A stretch of 64,000 bases of DNA from Aeromicrobium piscarium (GCF_007421815.1 NZ_VLNT01000012.1:1-64000); one strand, 5' to 3'; counted from the first letter of the stretch, positions 15,941 to 24,827 are shown. Notes: generated by a model not told the origin, from the letters alone. Numbers and translations: made by a program.

Positions 15941-16744
15941 TCAGCTCTCGGTGAGGCCGGCTGGAGGCTCATCGGTGACCTGGTCGTCGTCAGGAACCTC
16001 GATCGCGATCTCCTCACCCCACCGAGACCACTCCACCGCCGAGGAGCCTGTGCCGGGAATCTCCGCCTCCATGCGCCGCGGCAGCAGGTCGGCGCCGACA
16101 TGCACCACGTACTCGACCGCGTCCGGCAGGTCCACCATCGTCTCAGGGTCCAGGCCCTGCGCCTCGTACATCGCCACCGGATCGATCATCAACACATACC
16201 GAGTGGTGGGCACACCGTCGATCTCGCCGCCATCACCCTCGACCGAGAAGTCAGTCATCGACTCGCCGATCATCTTCAGCTGGGCTGAGGGGTTCACCTG
16301 CTCCAACATGTCACTGAATTCATCGACATCGGAGTCGCCCCCTAGATCGATGCGGTAGAACTCATCCTGCGTCGCCTGCCCCATGTTCACGTAGAGCACT
16401 TGGTCAACCATCCGAAGATCCATCGACGAACCGCCCAGCGCCGCAAGGTCCATGCTCAACGTCGCCGCATCCGTCTTGGCGTCCTCACTAATCACCGCCT
16501 GGCCTTCCATCGAGAGCTCCTGCCCACCGATTGTTGTGGTGGTGACCACGTGAACAGTGCGCGCCTCGACCTGGGCCGCCGAGATTTCCTCGATGAAGTT
16601 CTCCTTCGTCAACTCCACCCCGCGGTCCTCACCGACCGCCGAGGTCGAGCCGGACCAGCTACCCGACTCCGGGGAGTCATCAGAGCACGCAGATACCAGC
16701 ACCATCGAGAACAGAACCATGGGAACGATGAGCAGTCGACGCAT
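15941..16744 (-). CDS. Lipoprotein of the LppX/LprG-like type
   Basis: 267 residues from the ATG at 16744. It begins MRRLLIVPMVLFSMVLVSAC, a signal peptide with lipobox LVSA-C at cysteine 20, so it should be lipidated and held in the membrane. The mature part (ENFIEEISAAQVEARTVHVV, LSMDLAALGGSSMDLRMVD, YRIDLGG, VPTTRYVLMIDPVAM) resembles the LolA-like half-barrel lipoproteins common in actinomycetes. That group includes mycobacterial LprG/LppX, which carry lipids. The frame is open to 16840 but the lipobox fixes the start. It is transcribed away from the nuclease-like gene. Operator site 5 lies about 41-58 bp upstream. The gap 15734..15940 after darG holds nothing I recognise. Confidence 0.75.
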   Translation of the reverse strand: MRRLLIVPMVLFSMVLVSACSDDSPESGSWSGSTSAVGEDRGVELTKENFIEEISAAQVEARTVHVVTTTTIGGQELSMEGQAVISEDAKTDAATLSMDLAALGGSSMDLRMVDQVLYVNMGQATQDEFYRIDLGGDSDVDEFSDMLEQVNPSAQLKMIGESMTDFSVEGDGGEIDGVPTTRYVLMIDPVAMYEAQGLDPETMVDLPDAVEYVVHVGADLLPRRMEAEIPGTGSSAVEWSRWGEEIAIEVPDDDQVTDEPPAGLTES

Positions 16745-16784
16745 ACCCGGCACCCTAACCGAGGGCGGCAGGCCACGGGAGATC

Positions 16785-16802
16785 CTCGGACGTCCATCCG
16801 AA
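16785..16802 (-). promoter_or_regulatory. Inverted repeat CTCGGA-N6-TCCGAA, operator site 5 (upstream of the lipoprotein)
   Basis: One mismatch in the left arm, perfect right arm, six-base spacer CGTCCA. It lies 41-58 bp upstream of the ATG at 16744. An AT-rich stretch at 16811..16840, containing TATATA and TATAAT, lies next to it and is the likely promoter core for one or both of the divergent genes. Confidence 0.55.
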
Positions 16803-16943
16803 ACACTACCCGATAACAATCTATATATGGTTATAATCACCTCGCTCTATGCCACCCGATAACCTGACAGACGCGTTGATCGTTGACGCACCACCAGACG
16901 TAGCCGTCCGTTCCCACCACGGGCATCGTGGAACGAGGAGACC

Positions 16944-18074
16944 GTGGACTACCGCACGTTCGCCGAGGCGTACCGAGCCAAGGCAACCAAGAATCCGTGG
17001 CGGGGAGTCGATTCGGTACCGCTGCAGCTCGTCGAAATGCACAGCGAGTTGAACGCATTCGGTCGACTCCTGCACGCACGGTTACTCGACGGAGCCCCCA
17101 CGACGCCCGCGAGCTTCAACCAGTTCAGCACGAGGTATGTGGACAAGGCCATCGCTCTCGAGCCAATCATTCGCGAGCATCACCAGGCTTCCCTAGCGAC
17201 GGCACTGGAGGCTGCAGAGCCTTCGGCGAACCTCAACCGCGAGGAGGTCGCCCTTCGAGACTTTCTCGAAGACAGCGGCGCTGACCGCTCCACTCGCCAG
17301 CCTCATCGCCACAATCTACAAACGCTTAAAGAAGCGGACCCGTACCGGCACTCGCGCGTACTCAACAACGGACTCTGGTCCATCCAGATGTTCGGCCACA
17401 CGCAGTCACAGTGGTACCAGGCACTGACGGACGTGCCCGTCCATCCCGATGCCTGGCTCAGTTCTCAGATCGGGCTAGCCAACCTCGCGGCCGTCACCAT
17501 CGCTCAACGCGAACGCCTTTATGATGCGAGCGTCTTCTACCTCGACGAGCTCGAGCCGCTGCGCCAATCGATCACCGGAAACCTCGCTGAGGCGGATGCG
17601 TTGATCACTCTCCTTGAAGTCGCTCGACGCCAGGCGGGTCTCACGGTGATCCCGGCTCCGCCTCAGTTCGAGGCCTACGCAGGACCCGCGAATGCCGACT
17701 TCCTGGTGCTTGACCTGCTTCGCGCACAGATCATCGGGGTTCAGGTGAAGTCGTCGCAGGTCCACCGCACGCCCGATACCTATGACCAAGAACGCATCGT
17801 TCTCATCGATGCCAGCGTCGACCTCTTCGGAACCCTCTCGCGCCGTACCCACCTCGGTCGCTCCGATGCCAGCATCCGCTCATGGCCCGGCATGGTCACT
17901 GGGCACTTCCTACGGGGCATCCAGGTGCCGCGGCCGCCATGGCCGTGGTTGAACCTCGGCGAGTTTACCGCAGCACGACAGCGTGTCCAGAACATCGCCG
18001 CTGAGGCCCGGGACCGCAATCACGAGGCCGAGGAGATCGTGCGCGAGCGCGTCCTCACTGCCCTCGGCCGCTGA
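16944..18074 (+). CDS. Unrecognised 376-aa protein with a PD-(D/E)xK-like nuclease motif
   Basis: I do not recognise the family. The N-terminal 200 residues look helical. Residues about 220-275 read like a restriction-endonuclease core: E225 in ITLLEVARRQAGL, D252 in NADFLVLDLL, then IIGVQVKSSQVH with Q267-x-K269. A QxK variant of ExK is known in Mrr-like nucleases, and the spacing fits. No methyltransferase or specificity subunit is nearby. The GTG at 16944 has GAGGAG just upstream. It lies between DarTG and the helicase in the accessory part of the window. A phage-defence nuclease is a reasonable guess, but the enzyme activity is inference from the motif only. Confidence 0.5.
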   Translation: MDYRTFAEAYRAKATKNPWRGVDSVPLQLVEMHSELNAFGRLLHARLLDGAPTTPASFNQFSTRYVDKAIALEPIIREHHQASLATALEAAEPSANLNREEVALRDFLEDSGADRSTRQPHRHNLQTLKEADPYRHSRVLNNGLWSIQMFGHTQSQWYQALTDVPVHPDAWLSSQIGLANLAAVTIAQRERLYDASVFYLDELEPLRQSITGNLAEADALITLLEVARRQAGLTVIPAPPQFEAYAGPANADFLVLDLLRAQIIGVQVKSSQVHRTPDTYDQERIVLIDASVDLFGTLSRRTHLGRSDASIRSWPGMVTGHFLRGIQVPRPPWPWLNLGEFTAARQRVQNIAAEARDRNHEAEEIVRERVLTALGR

Positions 18075-18242
18075 AGCACTCGCTTCACCCAGCTACAGAG
18101 CCCCCTGAGAACCGGTCAACGGAGAATCCTCGACGACTCCGCGAGCTCGGCGTAACCGGACGGAGCTTCCCTCTCGGTCGCTCGTGGCGCCGTCGCGGGA
18201 GATCCACCGGAACCGGATTCTGCGCGCCTCGCGGCCACTCCG

Positions 18243-18355
18243 CCCCCGTGGCGGTCAGACCCCGTCGCGCTGGTTACCACGGGGGGAGTAAGCTCTTTCA
18301 TTGCGACCAAGCAGGCTTGGGCGGGTGCTCTCGAGCACCCGCCCAAGTTGTTTGT
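18243..18355 (+). ncRNA. Possible small structured RNA ending in a terminator
   Basis: A 9-bp stem CCCCCGTGG (18243-18251) with CCACGGGGG (18277-18285) and a 25-base loop is followed 30 bases later by a very strong terminator and TTGTTTG. The region has no open frame with coding character. It could instead be the distant end of the transcript of the gene at 16944, whose stop is at 18074. No known RNA family was recognised. The rest of 18075..18242 shows nothing else. Confidence 0.25.
18316..18347 (+). terminator. Intrinsic terminator
   Basis: Stem CTTGGGCGGGTGCT with AGCACCCGCCCAAG, tiny loop, followed on the plus strand by TTGTTTG. It can also serve the convergent helicase gene that ends at 18386. 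Confidence 0.75.
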
Positions 18356-18385
18356 TCAGGCCCGCCCGGGCGCATGCCGACCTTC

Positions 18386-20743
18386 TCAGCTGACGCCCGC
18401 CCAGGCGAAGAACTCCTCCGCCGACAACACCGGCTTGCCGAACTGCTTGGCCTTACGCGCCTTGCCCGACTGTGTGCCCAGCTCCGCCACCACCAGCACA
18501 TCACACCGCGTCTTCGTGACATTGTCCACCGCCGAGAGACCCTGGCGCACAGCGATCGCGGTCATCTCCTCACGCGACATGACCCGCCCGCCGGGCGTCA
18601 TCGCGGTGCCCGTGAAACACACCCGCGCCCCGGGCACCAGCACGTCCGTCACGCCCGGAGTCTGCGCCTGCTCGGCCAGCAGCCCATCGACGAAGCTCAC
18701 CCGCAGATACCGCTCCACGCCCCGCAGCCGCTCCACCAAACCCGGCGACACGCCGGGCGCGGAAGACACCACGCTCGCAAGCCGCGCCGCCACCGCCTCA
18801 CGCACCACCGGAGCATGCACCTCATCGAGCGACGATCCCGCCTGCGCGCCGTCGAGCAACAGCTCGCCGAGCGCCGTGCTGACCTGCACGATCGCCGAGA
18901 TCGTCGGCAAGCGCTCCGGGCCCGGCGGCCGGGCCAGCCTCACCCGCGGCAACAGATAGCTCGGCTCCAGCGAGGACTCCCCGAACTCGAAGGCCGACGA
19001 CGCCACCTCGACCGGCCCACGCCGCAGATGCGCCGCCAGCACCGCCTCAGCCCGTTCCACCGCGTCCGCGGACCGCAGCTCGAGCACCTCGTCCCTCGAC
19101 AACGGCACGTCGACCCCCAACGGCATCGGCACGACCACACCGCCACGCTTCAACTCGAAGTCCAGCTTGCCGAGCACCTCGTCGATCCCCGGACCGACCG
19201 GCACGTACCCCTCCAGCAGCGGCGCCAGCACCGCCCAGGCCTCGGCCAGCCGCGGAGCCAGCAGGACATCGTCGGCGGCGATCGCGAACTGCGACCGAGC
19301 CCCCGCAAGATCACGCTCGGGATTGATCAGTGTGCTCACCGACGTTCCGTCGTCGAAGGCCACCGCGATCTCGACCGGACGCGGCCTCGACATCCGTCCC
19401 TCATCGCCCACGAACGCCACCTCGAAGGCGCAGAACCTCCGCTCGCCTCCCTGTGCCGGCTCGTGGAGGAATCGCATCACCCGGCGGTCGGTCTTCAAAT
19501 CGCGCGGGAACACGGGCCGCTTCAACACCAGCCCCTCGGTCGACGTCGCCCGGCTCAACGCCACATACACCTGACCGACATCGAACGTGCCACCGGTCAG
19601 ATCGACCACCAGCCGCTCCAGGGTCTGCCCCTGGCTCTTGTGGATCGTGATCGCCCACGCCAGCTTCAACGGCAGCTGCCGATACGTGCCCACCACTTCG
19701 TGACGCAGGGACCCGCCGTCAACGACGGGCCGCGTCACCTCCCAGACATGCGGCTCCACCTCCACGCGCGCACCATCGGAGAGCTCGACCGTCACCTCGC
19801 CATCCGGCCCGGCGTCGACGATGCGGCCGAGCGTGCCGTTGACCCACCGCCCCGCCTGATCGTTGTTGAGCATCATCACCTGGGCGCCGACCTTGTAGCG
19901 GATCACCCGGTCCGTCGGCGGATCGAAGGTCCCGAGATCGCCCGACTCCTGCGCGACCTGCTCGAGCTCCTCCCCCGGCAGCAACGCGAGCCGCTCCCGA
20001 TTACGAGCCGTGACGATCCGATTCGTCGTCGCCAAGGTCAGCCAGAACTCGTCGGCCGGCGGCACGAAGTCCGGATCGACCCGCGCATTCAAGTCCTCGC
20101 GCGCCTGATCGACCAGCACCCCCTCGCGGATCGCGTTAAGGATCGACGTCAGCTGCTCATCGCCCTGCTGGCGGAAGACGTGCGACAACGACACCGTCGG
20201 GAACCCCGACCGGTCGAAAGCATCCGCCGAGAAGAAATACGGCGTGGAGTAGCGGGACGAGAAGAACGCCGCCTCAGCCTCCTGCACCACCGGCGGCAAC
20301 TGGAACAGATCCCCCACCAGCACCACCTGCACCCCGCCGAAGGGCTCGCCCGGCCGAGGGCCGAACCGCTCCAGCGCCGCCGCCATCATGTCGAACACAT
20401 CGGCGCGCACCATCGACGCCTCGTCGACGATGAGCGTGTCCAGCGCTTTCAACGCCTTGGTGAACCGACCCGGCGAGTACCGTCCGCCGCGCACGTCCTC
20501 CAGCCCGGTGGTCGAGGTGAAGCCGAACAACCGGTGCAGCGTGTACCCGCCGACATTGAGCGCCGCGATGCCCGTCGGAGCGGCCACCACCACATTGCGC
20601 TCGGTACCCGCGAGGAAATGCCGGATGAGGGTCGACTTGCCGGTGCCAGCCTTGCCGGTCACGAACAGATGACCGCCCGCCTCGAGCACGGACAAGGCCG
20701 AGGCGAACTCCTCGGTGATCCGCAGCCGCTCCGCCACCGTCAC
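18386..20743 (-). CDS. Pif1-family helicase fused to an exonuclease-like region and a C-terminal BRCT domain (785 aa)
   Basis: Residues about 1-440 are a Pif1/RecD-type SF1B helicase. Walker A is VTGKAGTGKSTL, motif II is LIVDEASMV, motif III is LVGDLFQLPPV, and VSLSHVFRQ follows. Motifs V and VI are AITIHKSQGQTLE and VYVALSRATS. Residues about 460-560 (PVEIAVAFDDGTSVSTLINP, then GIDEVLGKLDFEL) resemble a DnaQ-like exonuclease fold, possibly degenerate. Residues about 705-785 are a BRCT domain (VCFTGTAMTPGGRVMSREEM, SGKARKAKQFGKPVLSAEEF) like that of DNA ligase. The protein should act in DNA repair or replication. The GTG at 20743 begins the frame, but a GTG at 20737 is better spaced from GAAAGGA. 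Confidence 0.85.
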   Translation of the reverse strand: MTVAERLRITEEFASALSVLEAGGHLFVTGKAGTGKSTLIRHFLAGTERNVVVAAPTGIAALNVGGYTLHRLFGFTSTTGLEDVRGGRYSPGRFTKALKALDTLIVDEASMVRADVFDMMAAALERFGPRPGEPFGGVQVVLVGDLFQLPPVVQEAEAAFFSSRYSTPYFFSADAFDRSGFPTVSLSHVFRQQGDEQLTSILNAIREGVLVDQAREDLNARVDPDFVPPADEFWLTLATTNRIVTARNRERLALLPGEELEQVAQESGDLGTFDPPTDRVIRYKVGAQVMMLNNDQAGRWVNGTLGRIVDAGPDGEVTVELSDGARVEVEPHVWEVTRPVVDGGSLRHEVVGTYRQLPLKLAWAITIHKSQGQTLERLVVDLTGGTFDVGQVYVALSRATSTEGLVLKRPVFPRDLKTDRRVMRFLHEPAQGGERRFCAFEVAFVGDEGRMSRPRPVEIAVAFDDGTSVSTLINPERDLAGARSQFAIAADDVLLAPRLAEAWAVLAPLLEGYVPVGPGIDEVLGKLDFELKRGGVVVPMPLGVDVPLSRDEVLELRSADAVERAEAVLAAHLRRGPVEVASSAFEFGESSLEPSYLLPRVRLARPPGPERLPTISAIVQVSTALGELLLDGAQAGSSLDEVHAPVVREAVAARLASVVSSAPGVSPGLVERLRGVERYLRVSFVDGLLAEQAQTPGVTDVLVPGARVCFTGTAMTPGGRVMSREEMTAIAVRQGLSAVDNVTKTRCDVLVVAELGTQSGKARKAKQFGKPVLSAEEFFAWAGVS

Positions 20744-20930
20744 GTCCTTTCGTCGAGACCCGGGCCCCTCCCGGTCACCACAGCTTTCCGCAGCCTTGGG
20801 ATAACCACGTGACCAGGTTCGGGAACCCTCCTAGGATGAGGCACATCATCGTCCGGTTTCGTGATGGTGCAGACTCATATACAGATGGCCTCCACCAGTT
20901 GGCCCTACCGATCCGCGAAGAGAGAATCCG

Positions 20931-21221
20931 ATGGCAGAGCGCATCATCGATTGGAACGACCACACCGACACGACCTCGGCCGCCCTCCGGGCAGCCCGGG
21001 AGCAGCGGGGCGAAGCGGCGGAGATCGTCGCCCAGAAGGCCGGCCTGTCGCCCGTCCACTACGCCAAGCTCGAAGAGGGCATCGCCCTCGACCTCGCGCC
21101 GCGCGTCGAGGCCATCGAGCGACTCTGCGCGGCACTCGAGATCGAGCCGGGCGACCTGCTTCCACTCCCCTGGACGATCGCGGACGTCTCCGACCTGCCG
21201 GACGCGGGCGACTCCGCGTGA
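20931..21221 (+). CDS. Small XRE-family HTH regulator
   Basis: 96 residues. A Cro/CI-type HTH spans about residues 18-75: SAALRAAREQRG, VAQKAGLSPVHYAKLEEG, AIERLCAALEIEPGDLL. This is a single DNA-binding domain without a sensor domain. The ATG at 20931 has GAGAGA about six bases upstream. It is followed 66 bp later by a second XRE gene of similar plan, which also ends in a (D)LLPLPW/DLIPTKW phrase, so the two look like old tandem duplicates. It is divergent from the helicase gene. Targets unknown. Confidence 0.75.
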   Translation: MAERIIDWNDHTDTTSAALRAAREQRGEAAEIVAQKAGLSPVHYAKLEEGIALDLAPRVEAIERLCAALEIEPGDLLPLPWTIADVSDLPDAGDSA

Positions 21222-21287
21222 CCACCCCATCATCTCATTGGTATTCTGAGAGTGACAATCACGAAAAGGCCATCTGGAGAGGGCATC

Positions 21288-21578
21288 ATGAGCAGCAGCA
21301 ACTACACCTGGGATGAGTTCGCGGTCGACATCGGCGCACGCATCAAGGCCGCGCGGCTCGCCAAGGGCATGAGCCAGGAGAAGGTCGCACGGGCAGCCAA
21401 TATCGCCACCTTCACGTACCAGAAGCTCGAGAAGGGCGTCGCACGTCCCGGCGCCGCGCTCAACCCGCGGCTCACCACACTCGTGTCCCTGTGCCGCGCA
21501 CTCGACGTCACCATCGACGACCTCATCCCCACCAAGTGGCCCGCCGAGATCCCGAGCGTCGAACGCGGAGCGCGCTGA
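21288..21578 (+). CDS. Small XRE-family HTH regulator, second of a tandem pair
   Basis: 96 residues from the ATG at 21288, which has GGAGAGGG upstream; the frame is open to 21252. The HTH is IGARIKAARLAKGMSQEKVA, RAANIATFTYQKLEKGVARP and SLCRALDVTIDDLIPTKW. The canonical GMSQEKVA helix makes DNA binding very likely. It lies between the first XRE gene and an ABC exporter pair that begins 121 bp later, so it could regulate either. Confidence 0.8.
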   Translation: MSSSNYTWDEFAVDIGARIKAARLAKGMSQEKVARAANIATFTYQKLEKGVARPGAALNPRLTTLVSLCRALDVTIDDLIPTKWPAEIPSVERGAR

Positions 21579-21698
21579 CGACTCCCCGTCACGTCATCCC
21601 GTGGGTGGACACATCCAGCTCGTGTCCGCCCACGGACCGCACCACGCTCCGACCGGCGACCGACGCCTGCAACCACGGGATTTTCCTAATGTCGAGGT

Positions 21699-22463
21699 AT
21701 GACACAGACCGCGACATCCTCCGTCCTGTCCGGCACCGCAGCACGTGCCCGCGACCTCACCAAGACCTACGGGCGCGGTAGCACCGAGGTCCACGCCCTG
21801 CGCGGCGTCGACCTCGACCTCCCCGCCGGACGCTTCACGGCCATCATGGGACCCTCCGGCTCCGGCAAGTCGACCCTCATGCACTGCCTGGCCGGACTCG
21901 ACACCCCCACCGGCGGCGAGATCACCGTCGGCGGACAACACCTCCAGACACTGAGCGACACCGCCCTCACCCGCTTCCGTCGCGACCACATCGGCTTCGT
22001 CTTCCAGGCCTTCAACCTGCTGCCGATGCTCACCGCGCGCCAGAACATCTGGCTGCCCCTCGACCTCGCCAGGAGCCGCGCCGACGACGCCACCCGGCGC
22101 CGCTTCGACGATGTCGTCGACGTGCTCGGCATCCGCGAACGACTCGACCACCGTCCCAGCGAGCTCTCCGGGGGCCAGCAGCAGCGCGTCGCCATCGCCC
22201 GCGCCCTCGTCACCACCCCCGACATCGTCTTCGCCGACGAACCGACCGGCAACCTCGACAGCGAGTCCTCCCGCGAGGTGCTGGACTTCCTGCGACGCTC
22301 CTGCCGCGAGTTCGGCCAGACCGTCGTCATGGTGACCCACGAGATCGACGCCGCCAGCTACGCCGACGACGTCCTCGTGCTCGCCGACGGCCGCATCCGC
22401 GCCCGCCTCGAACGCCCGACCCCCGAGGCCCTCGTCGACGCGCTGCGCGGGGGGCGCGCCTGA
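21699..22463 (+). CDS. ABC transporter ATP-binding protein, MacB/LolD type
   Basis: 254 residues with Walker A GPSGSGKST (about 51-59), Q-loop FVFQAFNLLP, signature LSGGQQQRVAIARAL, Walker B IVFADEPTGNLDS and H-loop VTHE. The FxADEPTGNLD form and the downstream FtsX-type permease place it in the MacB/LolD/FtsE group of mechanotransmission or export systems. The stop TGA overlaps the start of the permease (TGATG), so the two are translationally coupled. Confidence 0.92.
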   Translation: MTQTATSSVLSGTAARARDLTKTYGRGSTEVHALRGVDLDLPAGRFTAIMGPSGSGKSTLMHCLAGLDTPTGGEITVGGQHLQTLSDTALTRFRRDHIGFVFQAFNLLPMLTARQNIWLPLDLARSRADDATRRRFDDVVDVLGIRERLDHRPSELSGGQQQRVAIARALVTTPDIVFADEPTGNLDSESSREVLDFLRRSCREFGQTVVMVTHEIDAASYADDVLVLADGRIRARLERPTPEALVDALRGGRA

Positions 22464-24820
22464 TGCGCACCGTCACCCTCGCCTCCCTACGCCTCTACAA
22501 GCGGCGCTATGTGGCCGCCTTCCTCGCCGTCGCGATCGGCGTCGCCTTCATCGTGACCATCGGCGCCCTCAACGCCTCCGCCAAGGACGGACTCACCACC
22601 GGCGTGGGCACGCCGTACCGGGGTGCCGACCTCGTCGCCGCTGACGTCTACGAACCCGAACGGGCCGCCGCGATCGTCGACGCGGTCGACGCCGACGGCG
22701 GCATCGCCTCGCCCATGGGCTACGCCATGGAAGACGCCGGAACGGTCGGCGTCGTGTCCGATGACGACACCCTTCGCTGGCAGGTCCTCTCCGACGGCGC
22801 CTGGCCCCGCGCCCCCGGCGAGATCGTCGTCGACCGGCAGGCCGCCAAGAGCAACGACGCCGCCATCGGCGACGACATCGAGATCTCCGGCATGACCTTC
22901 CAGGTCGTCGGCATCGTCGAATCCGGCGAGGCCTCCATGCGGGCCGACTACTACGCCCTCTGGGAGGACGTCAGCCAGCTCGGCTCCTTCTGGACCGACG
23001 CGGTGCTCGTCACGGGCTCCAGCGAGAGCACCATCCTCGACGCCGCACCCGATGCGCGCGTCCTCACGGCCGATGCCTATATCGACGAACGCCAGCAGGA
23101 GATCTTCCAGGGCACCGATGTCCTGACCTTCCTGCTGCTGATCTTCGTCACCATCGCACTCACCGTCGCCGCCATCGTCATCGCCAACACCTTCTCGATC
23201 CTGTTCGCGCAGCGCACCTCCGATATCGCGATGCTGCGCTGCGTCGGAGCCACCCAGGCGCAGGTGCGGCGGTCCGTGCGCGTCGAGTCGCTCGCCATCG
23301 GCATCGTCTCCGCGGTGGCCGGCATCATCGGCGGCCTCGCGCTCTCCTTCGGCGCGATCAGCGCGGTGCGCACCGCCTTCGATAACGTGCCCCTGGGCGA
23401 CCCCACCGTCCCGCTGCCGTGGCTGCTGGCCGGGTTCGTGGTCGGCGTCCTGGTGACGGTCGTCGCGGCCTGGTTCCCGACCCGCGCCACCACCCGCGTC
23501 AGCCCCCTCGCGGCACTGCGTCCCGCGGACGGCTCCGGCCTCGGCAGCGCCGCCGGCCGCGTGCGCCTGGCGAGCGGAATCGGCCTCCTGCTGGCCGGTA
23601 CGGCACTGCTGGTCCTCGCCGTGGCAAGCCAGAGCATCGTCGCCATGCTCGGCGGCGGTGTCCTGTCCTTCGTCAGCATCCTCGTACTGGGACCATCCAT
23701 CGTCCCGCCGATGATCCGCGCCGCCGGAGCACTGGCACGACCCATCGCCGGCGCCACCGCCCGCATCGCGACCGACAACGCCATCCGCAATCCGAAGCGC
23801 ACCGCCACCACCACCTCGGCGCTGCTCGTCGGAGTGACCCTGACCAGTGCGGTCGTCGTCGGCATGGCGAGCACCTCCAACGCGATCGCCGAGGAGAACC
23901 GCGTCAGCTATCCGGTCGACGCCGCCGTGGGCGCCGACACCGAGCTCCCCGCCGACACCGTGGACCGGCTGCTGGCCGTCCCGGACGTCGAGGAGGTCAC
24001 CACCCTCGCCGGAACGATGGGAAGCATCGACGGCATCACCACCCCCGTGGCCTCGACGCCTCGGGACACGTCGATCCTGCACGACACCGAGCGGCTGCCG
24101 GTCGACGGCGAGATCCTGCTGGGCGACGACATCGCCCGGGAGCTCGACTTTCCAGACACGGTGACCCTCGACGCCGGCAACCGTCAGCTGACCCTCGACG
24201 CGCGCATCGGCGACTACGGGCACACGCCGCTCGTCTCCATCGACACGATGCGCTCGATCACTGGTTCGACCGTGCCGGTCGCCGCCTGGATCGGCACGAG
24301 CGCCGGGGCAGACCCCAGTGAGGTCGCCGGCGATCTTACCGCCGTCGCGTCGGGCCTCGACCTCCAGCTGAGTCAGTCGATCGAGCAACGGGGATACATC
24401 GAGCAGCAGATGACCATCATGACGGCCGTCGTGGTGGGGCTCCTCGGGATCGCCGTGTTGATCGCGCTGGTCGGGATCGGCAGCACACTGGGACTTTCCG
24501 TGCTCGAACGGCGCCGCGAGAACGCCTTGCTCCGTGCCCTCGGCGTGACCCGGCGGCAGCTCCGCGCGACCCTCACGATCGAGGCGATCCTGCTGGCCGG
24601 AGCGGCGGCCGTGCTCGGTGTGGCGATCGGGACGCTGTTCGGCTGGATCGGCGTCGAGGTGCTGATCGGGCAGCTCACCGATGCCGCAAGCTTGAGCGTC
24701 CCGGTCGGTCAGCTGCTGGCGATCGTCGCCATCGCCGGGGTCGCGGGCGTGCTGGCCTCGGTGCTGCCCTCCCGCCGCGCGGCCAAGGTGGCACCGGCCG
24801 CGGGTCTCACCATCGAGTGA
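22463..24820 (+). CDS. FtsX/MacB-type ABC transporter permease (785 aa)
   Basis: The protein begins with a membrane helix (FLAVAIGVAFIVTIGALNAS) and then a MacB-like periplasmic/extracytoplasmic domain (about 40-215). The first FtsX core of three helices is at about 220-350 (FLLLIFVTIALTVAAIVIANT through ATTRVSPLAALRP). A pair of helices, a second extracellular domain and a second FtsX core (about 640-785, ending APAAGLTIE) follow. It is a duplicated 8-10 helix permease, as in many actinomycete exporters. The transported substrate or regulated process cannot be told. It overlaps the upstream ATPase gene by one base. Confidence 0.9.
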   Translation: MRTVTLASLRLYKRRYVAAFLAVAIGVAFIVTIGALNASAKDGLTTGVGTPYRGADLVAADVYEPERAAAIVDAVDADGGIASPMGYAMEDAGTVGVVSDDDTLRWQVLSDGAWPRAPGEIVVDRQAAKSNDAAIGDDIEISGMTFQVVGIVESGEASMRADYYALWEDVSQLGSFWTDAVLVTGSSESTILDAAPDARVLTADAYIDERQQEIFQGTDVLTFLLLIFVTIALTVAAIVIANTFSILFAQRTSDIAMLRCVGATQAQVRRSVRVESLAIGIVSAVAGIIGGLALSFGAISAVRTAFDNVPLGDPTVPLPWLLAGFVVGVLVTVVAAWFPTRATTRVSPLAALRPADGSGLGSAAGRVRLASGIGLLLAGTALLVLAVASQSIVAMLGGGVLSFVSILVLGPSIVPPMIRAAGALARPIAGATARIATDNAIRNPKRTATTTSALLVGVTLTSAVVVGMASTSNAIAEENRVSYPVDAAVGADTELPADTVDRLLAVPDVEEVTTLAGTMGSIDGITTPVASTPRDTSILHDTERLPVDGEILLGDDIARELDFPDTVTLDAGNRQLTLDARIGDYGHTPLVSIDTMRSITGSTVPVAAWIGTSAGADPSEVAGDLTAVASGLDLQLSQSIEQRGYIEQQMTIMTAVVVGLLGIAVLIALVGIGSTLGLSVLERRRENALLRALGVTRRQLRATLTIEAILLAGAAAVLGVAIGTLFGWIGVEVLIGQLTDAASLSVPVGQLLAIVAIAGVAGVLASVLPSRRAAKVAPAAGLTIE

Positions 24821-24827
24821 CCCGCGG

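Noticed and set aside
18116-18346. 76-codon minus-strand frame near the terminator
   Set aside because: Overlaps the terminator hairpin and has no ribosome-binding site or coding character.
18248-20812. 854-codon plus-strand frame opposite the helicase
   Set aside because: Arg/His/Pro-rich shadow; all helicase motifs are on the minus strand.
22487-24388. 633-codon minus-strand frame opposite the FtsX permease
   Set aside because: Shadow of the third-position GC bias; no hydrophobic or domain pattern.
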